A stretch of DNA of 64,000 nucleotides from Flavobacterium sp. (GCA_030153045.1 JASLID010000020.1:1-64000), one strand, 5' to 3'. Counted from the stretch's first letter, positions 14,834 through 23,402 are shown. Notes: generated by a model not told the origin, from the letters alone. Made by a program: numbers and translations.

Positions 14834-16660
14834 CTATTTAATTAATGTTTTAACGACTTTTTGAAAATCTAAATTTCCCATTCTAACTAAATATACACCA
14901 TCAGATAAACTACTAACATCAAATGAAGTTTCTATTGCATTTGAATTGTTTTTAATGATTTTACCGGTAATTAGTTTTCCGTTAATATCAAATAAGTCAA
15001 CAATTATTTCTTTATCACTAACGAGTTTTGATGCTTTGACATTTAAATTATCCCCTGATTGATAAACGTTAAAAATAGGCTGGTTTTCAAATTCATCAAC
15101 CCCTAAAGGAGTGGTTATTTGATAAGAATATACTTTTGTTTTTGATCCGTTATTAAAATAATGTCCAGTATGCCAAAATGTAATTCCATCTGGATCCAAA
15201 GATGTATGAGAATAATCTCCAACACGAACACCACAAGGAGACGCTCCAGCTCCGGCTGCTGCTGTTTGTTCCGCAAAAGTCATTTGACCTAAAGGATCCG
15301 TACTTAAACGCCCAGTATAACGCAAACTTGGATTAACAACAGTAGGAACTTTTCCAGTAGTTAAATACGACATTCCTATACTTCCATTATCATCCATAGC
15401 AATACTCGCAATCCATCTACTTAAATTATCAGGGGCGTACGTTCCTTGTTGGTACACAGACCAAACATCGGTGGTTTGATTTCTTCTTAACTCAACCCAT
15501 TTAGTACTGTAGCTTCCTGGAGCCATTTTTACAGCCCAACATAATAGCTGTGTATCATAACCCGTCCATCTTCTCCATTGTGAGCGATACATGATTGCTC
15601 CTCCAATAGCGTCAATTTTTTGATTTCCGGTACCTTGTGTAACATCTGCCCAGTTTGAGGCGTATGAAGAATCAAAAGCATCTACTGGAAGTGTAATTTC
15701 TGGAGATATTACTATACTTGGCGTACCGCTCCAAGTTGTCGTTAGGTTATGAATTTTCACAGCATCAATTGCTCCACCTCCCCATCCATTGTCAGTATAA
15801 TAAACTAGAGGGCATGGGGTTCCTGCTGGAGGTAAAATACCATCTGCATCACCGGGTAAAGGACACCAAAAATCAGCTATTGGGGATGTAATATTTGTGG
15901 TTAGTACTCTGGCGGTTGGACTACCTGCTATCATAGCTGCTCTTTCAAAAACATTAACGAATTCTGTCCCATTAGAAGCCATGTAATATCCATCAGCCCA
16001 AATTGAGAATTTTAAATAATCTGTAAATGCCGGCATGGTGAAATTATAAGTATAATAAGCACCCGTTGGATCATTAGTTTGAGAAATAGCTATATATACT
16101 TGACGTGGATCACCAAATTGTGATATAAACCAACGATCGGCATATTTGTCATATAAAATAATAGGATCACCTGCATTAGCAGTAGCAGGACTCCATAGAG
16201 AACCTATATTACGTACAGTTCCAACTGTTGCGCCTGTTGTTTTGTCAAAAATCTTAAAAGGGGTAGCGTTAACGGCTTGGATATAATGTGATATGCCTGC
16301 TGCACCACTCGGATCTAATGGACAAGAACCTCCAGTTTGACCAACATAATTAGCAATTGGAGCACTTAACGTTCTAGTTCCTTGACTCCTTTGTATAGAA
16401 CCTTCTTCATTTGCATAAACTTGGCCATCTTTTGCTGAAAATAGATATTCCTGAGCTTTTCTGTTTTTTTTATCTCCCGAATCTTTCAATTCGCCGTTAA
16501 AAACAATCTCTTCTTTGTCAAACAACTCGCTTAATGGCTTAGAAATGCCAAAAGAAGTTGGGTATGTCACAGTAGTTTCACCATTCATTGGCTTTGTTTG
16601 AGCCAACGAGATAGTTGTAATAAATAGGCTAAAAGATATAGATAATATTGTTTTTTTCAT
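14834..16660 (-). CDS. Secreted protein with T9SS type A sorting domain
   Basis: A 608-residue exported protein. ATG 16660 opens a clean signal peptide (KKTILSISFSLFITTISLAQ). The last 75 residues are a type A C-terminal sorting domain: FNVYQSGDNLNVKASK, VDLFDINGKLI, SLSDGVYLVRM and a terminal KVVKTLIK, which direct export by the type IX system and cleavage at the cell surface. The middle (about 80-500) is Trp-, Tyr- and Gly-rich beta structure with repeated YDKYADRWFISQFG and WADGYYMASNG-like elements, suggesting a propeller; I recognise no catalytic motif. The upstream extension to 16708 lies over the promoter and is rejected. Function unknown, probably a surface or released protein. Confidence 0.88.
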   Translation of the reverse strand: MKKTILSISFSLFITTISLAQTKPMNGETTVTYPTSFGISKPLSELFDKEEIVFNGELKDSGDKKNRKAQEYLFSAKDGQVYANEEGSIQRSQGTRTLSAPIANYVGQTGGSCPLDPSGAAGISHYIQAVNATPFKIFDKTTGATVGTVRNIGSLWSPATANAGDPIILYDKYADRWFISQFGDPRQVYIAISQTNDPTGAYYTYNFTMPAFTDYLKFSIWADGYYMASNGTEFVNVFERAAMIAGSPTARVLTTNITSPIADFWCPLPGDADGILPPAGTPCPLVYYTDNGWGGGAIDAVKIHNLTTTWSGTPSIVISPEITLPVDAFDSSYASNWADVTQGTGNQKIDAIGGAIMYRSQWRRWTGYDTQLLCWAVKMAPGSYSTKWVELRRNQTTDVWSVYQQGTYAPDNLSRWIASIAMDDNGSIGMSYLTTGKVPTVVNPSLRYTGRLSTDPLGQMTFAEQTAAAGAGASPCGVRVGDYSHTSLDPDGITFWHTGHYFNNGSKTKVYSYQITTPLGVDEFENQPIFNVYQSGDNLNVKASKLVSDKEIIVDLFDINGKLITGKIIKNNSNAIETSFDVSSLSDGVYLVRMGNLDFQKVVKTLIK

Positions 16661-16685
16661 TTTGTAGGGTTTAGGGTTTGGCATG

Positions 16686-16715
16686 CGAAAATATTGAATT
16701 TTTAACAAAAAACAA
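16686..16715 (-). promoter_or_regulatory. Promoter for the T9SS cargo gene
   Basis: On the minus strand, TTG (16713-16715), 19-base spacer and TATTTTCG (16686-16693), one mismatch from TAnnTTTG. The leader would be about 20 bases. Confidence 0.5.
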
Positions 16716-16938
16716 TAAAATTGTTTATTTTTTGTTAAAAAAACAAAAAATAAACAGAAACATTTTGATAATAATCAATTTTACTAAGATTTATGTAAAA
16801 CAACCAGATGGCGCGAATTCTAAAATAATACAGATTTATAGCATAAAAAACACAATCTGTATCGCATTGGATTTTTGTTAACCTATTGCTCCAGTGGCTG
16901 GAGTTGTCAAAAAAGATATGTTAAAATAGAAACAAAAA

Positions 16939-16963
16939 AACAGGCAAATTGCCTGTTTTTTTT
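16939..16963. terminator. Terminator hairpin
   Basis: ACAGGC-AAATT-GCCTGT flanked by A-run on the left and ten T on the right; on the minus strand it lies downstream of the 544-aa secreted-protein gene and has the matching T-run there. Confidence 0.75.
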
Positions 16964-16990
16964 TTATAACCATAAACAATAGAAGTTTTT

Positions 16991-18625
16991 CTAATCTAAT
17001 TTTACTTTGACCATTACATCACCAGACTCTCCTTTTGTTTTATGAATTTTAAACATAATTTCGTCATCAGAAATCATAAAAGGGTCTCTGTAGTACAACA
17101 TATATTTTTTGACATCATAATTTTTAAATTCTTCATTGTCAAATATTACCCCTTTGCTTACAGCTCCATCTAAATCAGAAACTTTTACAACACTCATAAA
17201 CTCATCATGCCCTCCATAGGCAACTCCTGGCTTCTTGTTTAGAGGTAAATTTAGATTGTGAATATCATCTACAAAAATAAAATAGTAATTCTCGTTTGAA
17301 TATGCATACGAACAAGTTGGAACACTTAACTCATTTTTAGGAATTCTCTTTGTCCAGACTATATTTCCGTTAGTCTTTACTTTGGATATTATTATATCCT
17401 TGTCAAAATACATTGTTCTATCAGAATACGGACTCATAGACGTTGCAGAAGAATAATTATTTGTTACTGAGTATTTTTGTTCGCCAATAAAAACTAAATC
17501 CCCATTTTCACAAACATTTACATCTTGTAAAACTACTCTAATTAGCCCATTACTTTCACCCTTAATTCTAGGTTTGTCAATGTTTTTTTGCTCTTTTTCT
17601 GTTGTATATTGTTTTAATATATCTGTTGTAAACTCACTATAAACTTTATCCGAAAGTGTTCCGTCAGCATTAATTTTAAAACCAACATAACCATCTGTGT
17701 CCATAATATCAGAAGAGCCATTACTGTATGTTCCAGCACAAAATATAAAATCTTTTGGTGTTGTAAATAAACTTAATCCATTAATTGTATTATTTTTATC
17801 TTCAACTTTTGTCGTATTTATTGTCTTTGCACCCGCTTTTATGTTGAAAATTTCAAAATGAAAATTTGTGACACCCTTCTTTTTGTCGTAGTGAGTATCG
17901 TCGTGATATACTTTTACTAACCAATAAAAATCTCCATTATTGTTTAATAGATAATTCCCACAATCAACCTCTTTCTCGCTATAAGGCATATTGATTTCGC
18001 TAGAAAAAACTTGTTTTAAATTTTCGTCAAATTCTTTTATACCAATAATATCTTTTGCGTTTTTATCACTTTTATTTTTTTCTTGAACTTTTCTGTAATT
18101 AATTGCAATGTGCTTTTTATCAAAAGATTCAGTTAAATTAAAATAATAACTAAAACTGTTACTAGGTAATATTCCTTTATCTACTTGGAATAATAATTTA
18201 GGAGAACTTACAAATTCACCTTTATCAAAATCAATTTCAGTACTAAAAACTTGTTCTTTCTTAGCATCACCATCATAGGAAGAATAAAAAACAAAATATT
18301 TGTTATTGAGTTCTAAATTTCCCATAAGAACAAAGTTTTTTGCAAAAAACTTATTGTATTTTTTTTCTTTTATAACACCTAATTTTTCGGTATTGATTTT
18401 TTGAATTATAATATTTTCATCTTGGATATTGCATGTTATGAATTCATTTCCTTTATAAAAAGTGGTACTCCTCGATCTGCTTAAAAACATACCATTATAT
18501 GGCTCAGCTTCTTTATAGGGTTGGCTTATTTTACGAGTGTATGTTTTCATGTTTCCATCTTGTGCAAAAGCTGATAGGCAAGTAAAACAGATTGCAAGCA
18601 GTTGAAATTTAAGTTTGTTTTTCAT
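16991..18625 (-). CDS. Secreted protein of unknown function
   Basis: I do not recognise this 544-residue protein. Residues 1-21 form a signal peptide (KLKFQLLAICFTCLSAFAQ). The rest is soluble, Lys/Asn/Asp-rich and strand-dominated, with recurring patterns such as NKYFVFYSSYDGDAKKEQ, NNNGDFYWLVKVYHDD and NGDLVFIGEQKYSVTN roughly 60-100 residues apart, which suggests a beta-propeller of six or seven blades. There is no T9SS sorting domain, lipobox or membrane helix, so a periplasmic location is most likely. It is monocistronic between two terminators. Base composition resembles its neighbours. Confidence 0.8.
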   Translation of the reverse strand: MKNKLKFQLLAICFTCLSAFAQDGNMKTYTRKISQPYKEAEPYNGMFLSRSRSTTFYKGNEFITCNIQDENIIIQKINTEKLGVIKEKKYNKFFAKNFVLMGNLELNNKYFVFYSSYDGDAKKEQVFSTEIDFDKGEFVSSPKLLFQVDKGILPSNSFSYYFNLTESFDKKHIAINYRKVQEKNKSDKNAKDIIGIKEFDENLKQVFSSEINMPYSEKEVDCGNYLLNNNGDFYWLVKVYHDDTHYDKKKGVTNFHFEIFNIKAGAKTINTTKVEDKNNTINGLSLFTTPKDFIFCAGTYSNGSSDIMDTDGYVGFKINADGTLSDKVYSEFTTDILKQYTTEKEQKNIDKPRIKGESNGLIRVVLQDVNVCENGDLVFIGEQKYSVTNNYSSATSMSPYSDRTMYFDKDIIISKVKTNGNIVWTKRIPKNELSVPTCSYAYSNENYYFIFVDDIHNLNLPLNKKPGVAYGGHDEFMSVVKVSDLDGAVSKGVIFDNEEFKNYDVKKYMLYYRDPFMISDDEIMFKIHKTKGESGDVMVKVKLD

Positions 18626-18680
18626 TTCCTTATTAATAATTATGTTTTTTTAAATAAACGATCCCTTTTTAATTTCAAAT

Positions 18681-18709
18681 AAAAAGGCAACTTTTTAAGT
18701 TGCCTTTTT
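18681..18709 (-). terminator. Terminator after clpX
   Basis: AAAAAGGCAACTT and AAGTTGCCTTTTT form a 13-base perfect stem with a three-base loop directly downstream of the clpX stop codon. Confidence 0.9.
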
Positions 18710-18710
18710 A

Positions 18711-19946
18711 TTACGATGCAATTTCCAATCGCTTTAATAAATTTTTAGTTAAAGCTTCTTCTACATAATGCCTGTCGATATTCAGTTCCTTTTCATCGGT
18801 TCCAGGGAATTCGTACATCGCGTCTGTAAGAATGGCCTCGCATAATGAACGTAATCCACGCGCGCCAAGTTTATATTCTAACGCTTTATCAACAATATAA
18901 TCTAATGCTTCGTCTTCAATTGAAAATTCAATATCGTCCATAGCAAATAATTTCTTGTACTGTTTGATAAGAGCATTTTTAGGCTCTGTTAAAATAGCAC
19001 GAAGCGTTTTCTTGTCTAACGGATCCATGTGTGTTAAAACAGGCAAACGACCTATAATTTCAGGTATCAATCCAAATTCTTTAATATCTTTTGGAATAAT
19101 ATATTGCAGTAAATTGGTTTCATCAATTCGGTCAGTGTCTTTAGAAGCACTAAAACCCATGGCCTGACGATTCAATCGTTTTGAAATGATTCTTTCAATA
19201 CCATCAAAAGCACCACCCGCAATAAACAAAATATCTTGAGTGTTTACTTCGACAAATTTCTGGTCCGGATGTTTTCTTCCTCCTTTTGGCGGAACATTAA
19301 CAACCGTACCTTCTAATAATTTAAGCAAAGCTTGCTGTACACCTTCTCCAGAAACATCACGAGTTATAGATGGATTGTCGCTTTTACGAGCAATTTTATC
19401 AATTTCGTCAATAAATACAATACCTCTTTCAGCTTTTGTCACATCGTAGTCGGCAGCTTGTAGCAAACGTGTTAAGATACTTTCTACATCTTCTCCTACA
19501 TAACCCGCTTCGGTTAAAACGGTAGCATCGACAATTGCCAAAGGAACATCTAACATTTTAGCAATGGTTTTTGCTACTAATGTTTTTCCTGTTCCGGTTT
19601 GACCCGCCATAATGATGTTACTCTTTTCAATTTCAACATCGTCACCATGGTCTAATTGCATCAATCTTTTATAGTGATTGTAAACTGCAACCGACATTAC
19701 TTTTTTGGTTTGATCTTGTCCAATAACATATTTATCTAAAAAGGCTCTGATTTCTTTTGGCTTTTTTAATACCAAATCTGAAACTTGCTTTTTAGACAAT
19801 CCACTTGCTTTTAATTCTTCCAAAACAATGCCATGTGCTTGCTCGATACATTTATCACAGATGTGTGAATTGATACCGGCAATCAGCAAATTGGTTTCGG
19901 GTTTTTTCCTTCCGCAGAAAGAGCATTCTAATATTTCTTTTGCCAT
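18711..19946 (-). CDS. clpX: ATP-dependent Clp protease ATP-binding subunit ClpX
   Basis: The AAA+ unfoldase that recognises tagged or misfolded proteins and threads them into ClpP. From ATG 19946 (411 aa) the N-terminal zinc-binding domain has Cys8, Cys11, Cys30 and Cys33. Walker A GQTGTGKT is at 115-122, the pore loop GYVGED follows, Walker B is IVFIDEIDK, and the RKH loop lies in GGRKHPDQ. The GTG at 19964 is in frame but adds only six residues. It lies 42 bases downstream of clpP, but has its own promoter candidate overlapping the clpP stop codon. Together with tig upstream it forms the conserved tig-clpP-clpX order. Confidence 0.97.
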   Translation of the reverse strand: MAKEILECSFCGRKKPETNLLIAGINSHICDKCIEQAHGIVLEELKASGLSKKQVSDLVLKKPKEIRAFLDKYVIGQDQTKKVMSVAVYNHYKRLMQLDHGDDVEIEKSNIIMAGQTGTGKTLVAKTIAKMLDVPLAIVDATVLTEAGYVGEDVESILTRLLQAADYDVTKAERGIVFIDEIDKIARKSDNPSITRDVSGEGVQQALLKLLEGTVVNVPPKGGRKHPDQKFVEVNTQDILFIAGGAFDGIERIISKRLNRQAMGFSASKDTDRIDETNLLQYIIPKDIKEFGLIPEIIGRLPVLTHMDPLDKKTLRAILTEPKNALIKQYKKLFAMDDIEFSIEDEALDYIVDKALEYKLGARGLRSLCEAILTDAMYEFPGTDEKELNIDRHYVEEALTKNLLKRLEIAS

Positions 19947-19983
19947 CTTTTTGTTAAATGTCACAAAGCCTTTCGACTTTCGA

Positions 19984-20011
19984 CAAATTTATCTTCTTAA
20001 AACTTCATCAA
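19984..20011 (-). promoter_or_regulatory. Internal promoter for clpX inside the clpP 3' end
   Basis: On the minus strand TTG (20009-20011), 17-base spacer, TAAATTTG (19984-19991): a complete consensus match. The -7 element overlaps the clpP stop codon, giving a predicted leader of about 32 bases. Confidence 0.55.
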
Positions 20012-20645
20012 TCATTCCGTATTCTTTTGCTTCGTCAGCAATCATCCAGTAATCACGCTCACTATCTTTGAATACTTTTTCGAAAGGTTGTTTTGAGTGT
20101 TGCGCTATAATATGGTACAACTCATCTTTCAATTTCAACATTTCTCTTAAGTTAATTTCCATATCAGTAGCCACACCTTGTGCACCTCCTGATGGTTGGT
20201 GAATCATCACTCTTGAATGTGGTAACGCTGAACGTTTTCCATCGGCACCAGCACATAATAATACTGCTCCCATTGACGCTGCCATTCCTGTACAAATGGT
20301 TGCTACGTCTGGCTTTATGTACTGCATTGTATCATAAATTCCTAAACCGGCGTATACACTTCCTCCTGGAGAGTTAATGTAAATTTGAATGTCTTTAGAA
20401 GCATCTACGCTTTCTAAGAACAATAATTGCGCCTGAATAATGTTTGCCATATAATCATCGACTCCTGTTCCCATGAAGATGATCCTATCCATCATTAAAC
20501 GTGAAAAAACGTCCAATTGAGAAATATTCAACTGACGTTCTTCTATAATATAAGGTGTCATACTACTTACAATTTTGTCGTAGTACATACTGTTTACACC
20601 GTGATGCTTAGTCGCAAATTTTTTAAATTCTTTACCGTAGTTCAT
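19989..20645 (-). CDS. clpP: ATP-dependent Clp protease proteolytic subunit ClpP
   Basis: Serine protease that forms the 14-subunit degradation chamber used by ClpX. The catalytic triad is Ser124 (GMAASMGA), His149 (IHQPSGG) and Asp198 (ERDYWM), each shifted by 26 from the E. coli numbering. It has about 25 extra N-terminal residues (MNYGKEFKKFATKHHG...), which may be a propeptide or an N-terminal extension usual in Bacteroidota; a start at Met20 (20588) is possible. The 218-aa length fits. The leader region upstream contains reiterated AT-rich sequence rather than a clear promoter. Confidence 0.97.
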   Translation of the reverse strand: MNYGKEFKKFATKHHGVNSMYYDKIVSSMTPYIIEERQLNISQLDVFSRLMMDRIIFMGTGVDDYMANIIQAQLLFLESVDASKDIQIYINSPGGSVYAGLGIYDTMQYIKPDVATICTGMAASMGAVLLCAGADGKRSALPHSRVMIHQPSGGAQGVATDMEINLREMLKLKDELYHIIAQHSKQPFEKVFKDSERDYWMIADEAKEYGMIDEVLRR

Positions 20646-20686
20646 ATTTTAAATTATGAGTTAGAAATTATAAATTATGAGTTTTA

Positions 20687-20800
20687 CCTAGTCCCGATAG
20701 CAGTGTAAATCCTTTTGCTTTTTTAAATAAAAAACAAAAAAATTGGAACGAATTGCTTCGCCAGTTCGGCTTTCAGCCTCGGGTGCGGAAATAGCTCCTA
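20687..20800 (+). repeat. Degraded intergenic repeat element, copy A
   Basis: This noncoding segment begins CTAGTCCCGATAGCAG, has a T-rich then A-rich centre, a hairpin CGAATTG-CTTCGC-CAGTTCG, and ends GTGCGGAAATAGCTCC. The same CTAGyCCCGAT start and GCGG(G)AAA...TAGC end recur in opposite orientation at 32413-32556. I recall similar elements scattered through Flavobacterium genomes; that is memory, not a search. Confidence 0.45.
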
Positions 20801-20801
20801 A

Positions 20802-20833
20802 TAAAAAAGCGCCAAATCGTATCATTTGACGCT
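20802..20833 (-). terminator. Terminator after tig
   Basis: On the minus strand AGCGTCAAAT-GATACG-ATTTGGCGCT (one U-G wobble) followed by six T, directly after the tig stop at 20858. Confidence 0.8.
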
Positions 20834-20857
20834 CAAATATAAGGAATTTTTTGAAGA

Positions 20858-22183
20858 TTATTCTCCGTACATTTCTTTAATAAAGTCTTGGTATGTAACT
20901 TCTTTTGTTTTTGCCTTAATTTTTGTTTTGAATAAGCCTAACATTTTTTCGCTCATGACTTGTTCTGACAATCTTTTTACTTCTTCTTGGTTTGATAAAA
21001 CTCTGGCTACTATTCCTTCCACATCTTCTGCAGTTGGGTTCATTTGGCCAAATTGTGCCATTTGTTTTTTGATTACTTCAGAAGTAAATGATTTTAAATC
21101 ATCGAAAGTAATTTGCAAATTATTATCAGCCATTATTTTACCTTCAATTAATTGGTAACGCAATCCGTTTTCAGATTTTGCATATTCTGCTTCTGCTTGT
21201 TCAGCAGTAAGTGGTTTTTCACCAACGGTTTGAATCCACTTTTTAAGGAATGCTGCTGGCAATTGAATTGGGTTTGACTCAATTAAAAAGGCAGACACAT
21301 CGTTTAAGAATTGTTGATCTGCTTGTTGAGCAAATTGCTTTTCAGCATCTTCTTTAATTTTAGCTTTTACTTCTTCAACTGAAGAAACAATTCCTTCTCC
21401 GAATAATTTATTGAATAATTCTTGATTTAATTCAGCTGGCTCGCTTGCTGTAATTTCTTCAATTGTAAAATCTACATTGATATCTAAATCATGAACATCA
21501 TCATGACCAACTTGAAGATAATCCATTAATTTATGGTCGTCATCAAATAACCCTTTAGTTCCAATTGTAACTACGTCACCTACTTTTTTACCAATGAATT
21601 TTTTAGCTGCTGCTTTATCTTTAAATATATCTAAAGTGATTTGAGCTGGTGCATTGATTCCTTTTTCTTCGTTTGTGAATGTTCCACGAATATCGTCTTT
21701 CTCTTCAATTACTTCTTTTGGAATTGCTTTACCAAATTGTTTTTGAATTCTTACAACTTGTTCGTCAAGCATTTTCTCGTCAGCAATGATTTTGTACATT
21801 GTGATATCGTTGTCAATTTCTAAGTATACTTCGAATTTTGGCGCTAAACCAACTTCATATTCGAAAGTAATTGTTTCAGCATTCCAATCGAAATCTTCTT
21901 CTTTTCTTAAGATAGGTTGTCCCAACAAGTCCATTTTTTCAGTAGCAATAAATCTTGTCAATTTTTCTTGTACTGCTTTGTTTGCTTGTTCTTGTATGAT
22001 TGCTTTACCGTATTGTTTTTTGATGATAGACATAGGCACTTCACCTTTTCTAAAACCTGCAACAGTAGCTGTTTTACGGTAGTTTATTAAAATTGCCTCA
22101 ACGTTGTTTGAGTAATCTTTTTTAGAAACCTCTATTTTTATTACTGCATTTAATGCATCAATATCTGTTCTTGTAATGTTCAT
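20858..22183 (-). CDS. tig: Trigger factor (ribosome-associated chaperone)
   Basis: Binds near the peptide exit tunnel and helps nascent chains fold. The 441-residue protein starts with the ribosome-binding domain carrying the signature GFRKGEVP (variant of GFRKGKVP) at about residues 43-50. A divergent FKBP-like domain follows around 155-250, and a long helical C-terminal arm domain ends in FIKEMYGE. It lies upstream of clpP on the same strand but is separated from it by a terminator and a repeat element, so it is probably transcribed alone from the promoter at 22218-22248. Confidence 0.95.
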   Translation of the reverse strand: MNITRTDIDALNAVIKIEVSKKDYSNNVEAILINYRKTATVAGFRKGEVPMSIIKKQYGKAIIQEQANKAVQEKLTRFIATEKMDLLGQPILRKEEDFDWNAETITFEYEVGLAPKFEVYLEIDNDITMYKIIADEKMLDEQVVRIQKQFGKAIPKEVIEEKDDIRGTFTNEEKGINAPAQITLDIFKDKAAAKKFIGKKVGDVVTIGTKGLFDDDHKLMDYLQVGHDDVHDLDINVDFTIEEITASEPAELNQELFNKLFGEGIVSSVEEVKAKIKEDAEKQFAQQADQQFLNDVSAFLIESNPIQLPAAFLKKWIQTVGEKPLTAEQAEAEYAKSENGLRYQLIEGKIMADNNLQITFDDLKSFTSEVIKKQMAQFGQMNPTAEDVEGIVARVLSNQEEVKRLSEQVMSEKMLGLFKTKIKAKTKEVTYQDFIKEMYGE

Positions 22184-22207
22184 TTTGATATTTTATTTAT
22201 ATACTAA

Positions 22208-22248
22208 AATTGGGTGGCAAAATTACATAATTTCTACCACCCAACAAA
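22208..22248 (-). promoter_or_regulatory. tig promoter inside a hairpin
   Basis: On the minus strand TTTG (22245-22248), 19-base spacer and TAATTTTG (22218-22225) match the consensus fully. The inverted repeat CCACCCAA (22237-22244) / TTGGGTGG (22210-22217) brackets the -7 element. Read as RNA from the upstream operon, the same sequence makes a long hairpin followed by UUUUAG and could terminate it. Confidence 0.6.
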
Positions 22249-22279
22249 TTTTATTTAACTGAAATTTAACCTGTTAATT

Positions 22280-22618
22280 TTAGTCTTTTATAAAGCTATA
22301 CAATACCCATTGTGAAATAGACATTAGGATACTAAATAGTAATGCTGTAAAGAATGAAGCCACTTCGAAACCATCGACTAATTTGTCGCATAACAAAACC
22401 ATTGCAGCATTAATCACCAATAAAAACAGCCCCAAAGTAAAAACAGTTACAGGCAAGGTAAAAAACACCAAAACAGGCTTTAAGAACGTATTCAACAGTC
22501 CTAAAACTAAAGCAACAATAATAGCTGTTGATATTTTATCGACCTGAACTCCAGTCATTAAATAAGAAAGCAATAAAACAATAATAGTTGAAATAAGTAG
22601 TCTTAATAATAGTTTCAT
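22280..22618 (-). CDS. Small four-helix membrane protein, holin-IV-like
   Basis: A 112-residue integral membrane protein with four hydrophobic segments at about 3-22, 29-46, 50-80 and 88-108, of the widespread family annotated as phage holin IV (mycobacterial four-TM type). The label is misleading: these genes are mostly chromosomal, and nothing else phage-like is nearby. The GLLNTFLKPVLVFFTLP segment is the recognisable motif. Function unknown. It follows the hydrolase gene by 18 bases and is the last gene of the pdxJ operon. Confidence 0.82.
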   Translation of the reverse strand: MKLLLRLLISTIIVLLLSYLMTGVQVDKISTAIIVALVLGLLNTFLKPVLVFFTLPVTVFTLGLFLLVINAAMVLLCDKLVDGFEVASFFTALLFSILMSISQWVLYSFIKD

Positions 22619-22636
22619 TTGTAATTTATTTTTTGG

Positions 22637-23401
22637 TTAATTATTTAAAAATTGTACCGTTTTCTCGAAAAATTCCTTTGGATTTTCGGCATGAAGCCAA
22701 TGTCCTGCATTGGAAATCGTTCCAATTTCGGCTTTGGAAAAATGGTGATAAATCGTCTCGAAATCAGCATCTAAAATATAATCTGATTTGTCTCCACGTA
22801 AAAATAATGTTTTTTTGTCAAAATGACTTTCAAAAGGAAGTGCTTCACCAATGATTTCTATTTTTTCATTAAAAACTTTCAAATTGAATCTGAAATCCAA
22901 TTGTCCGGGTTCTCTCCAATATAAATTTTTCAGCAAAAACTGTCTGGTTCCAAAATCATGGATGTACTGCGAAACTATTTCTTCAACATCACTACGAGAA
23001 GGTTTTTTAGAAAAATCGACTGCATTAAGCGATGCCAAAATGATGTCGTGGTGAGGTGCGTAATATTTTGGACCAATATCAGCCACAATTAATTTATTGA
23101 CTAATTCCGGATGCGTTGTAGCCAACAACATAGCTACTTTACCTCCCATGGAATGCCCAATAATATCGACTGAAGTCAGTTGATGAAACCGACAATAAGA
23201 AACTACATCCTGCATCATCACATCGTAACTAAATTCACTTGAATGAAAACTTTTTCCGTGATTACGCAAATCTAAAGCATGCACTTGAAATCCTTGCGCT
23301 GCATATTGCATGGATAAGGTTTTCCAATTATCAGACATACCTAAAAAACCATGAATGATTAAAAGCGGCTTGCCTTGTCCTTCTATTTTTGAAAAAAGCA
23401 T
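22637..23401 (-). CDS. Alpha/beta hydrolase (YbfF-like esterase)
   Basis: A 254-residue cytoplasmic hydrolase. The oxyanion loop HGFLG is at 17-21, the nucleophile elbow GHSMGG puts Ser84 at the active site, and the catalytic His is His234 in NAGHWLHAE; the Asp is probably in the DKSDYILDAD segment. DLRNHGKS after strand 4 is typical of YbfF/MhpC-type esterases. Substrate cannot be told. It starts one base after the pdxJ stop codon, so the two are co-transcribed; no functional link is obvious. Confidence 0.88.
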   Translation of the reverse strand: MLFSKIEGQGKPLLIIHGFLGMSDNWKTLSMQYAAQGFQVHALDLRNHGKSFHSSEFSYDVMMQDVVSYCRFHQLTSVDIIGHSMGGKVAMLLATTHPELVNKLIVADIGPKYYAPHHDIILASLNAVDFSKKPSRSDVEEIVSQYIHDFGTRQFLLKNLYWREPGQLDFRFNLKVFNEKIEIIGEALPFESHFDKKTLFLRGDKSDYILDADFETIYHHFSKAEIGTISNAGHWLHAENPKEFFEKTVQFLNN

Positions 23402-23402
23402 G

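Larger units (their letters stand above)
16661..16990. other. Intergenic region between two minus-strand genes
   Basis: This 330-base, very AT-rich gap holds the promoter of the T9SS cargo gene next to its start, the terminator of no plus gene but a bidirectional hairpin at 16939-16961 in the middle-right, and a small inverted repeat CTCCAG-TGG-CTGGAG at 16889-16903 without a T-run. I see no convincing gene in it. Confidence 0.5.

Noticed and set aside
16678..16881. Short plus-strand open frame of 67 codons in the 16.7 kb gap
   Set aside because: Lys/Ile/Asn-rich translation typical of AT-rich noncoding DNA, overlapping the opposite-strand promoter.
18681..18709. Inverted repeat as mobile-element end
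   Set aside because: It is a normal intrinsic terminator right after clpX, with T-run and no direct repeats.
22280..22618. Prophage remnant suggested by the holin-like protein
   Set aside because: No other phage gene nearby; this four-helix family is common on chromosomes and sits in a metabolic operon.
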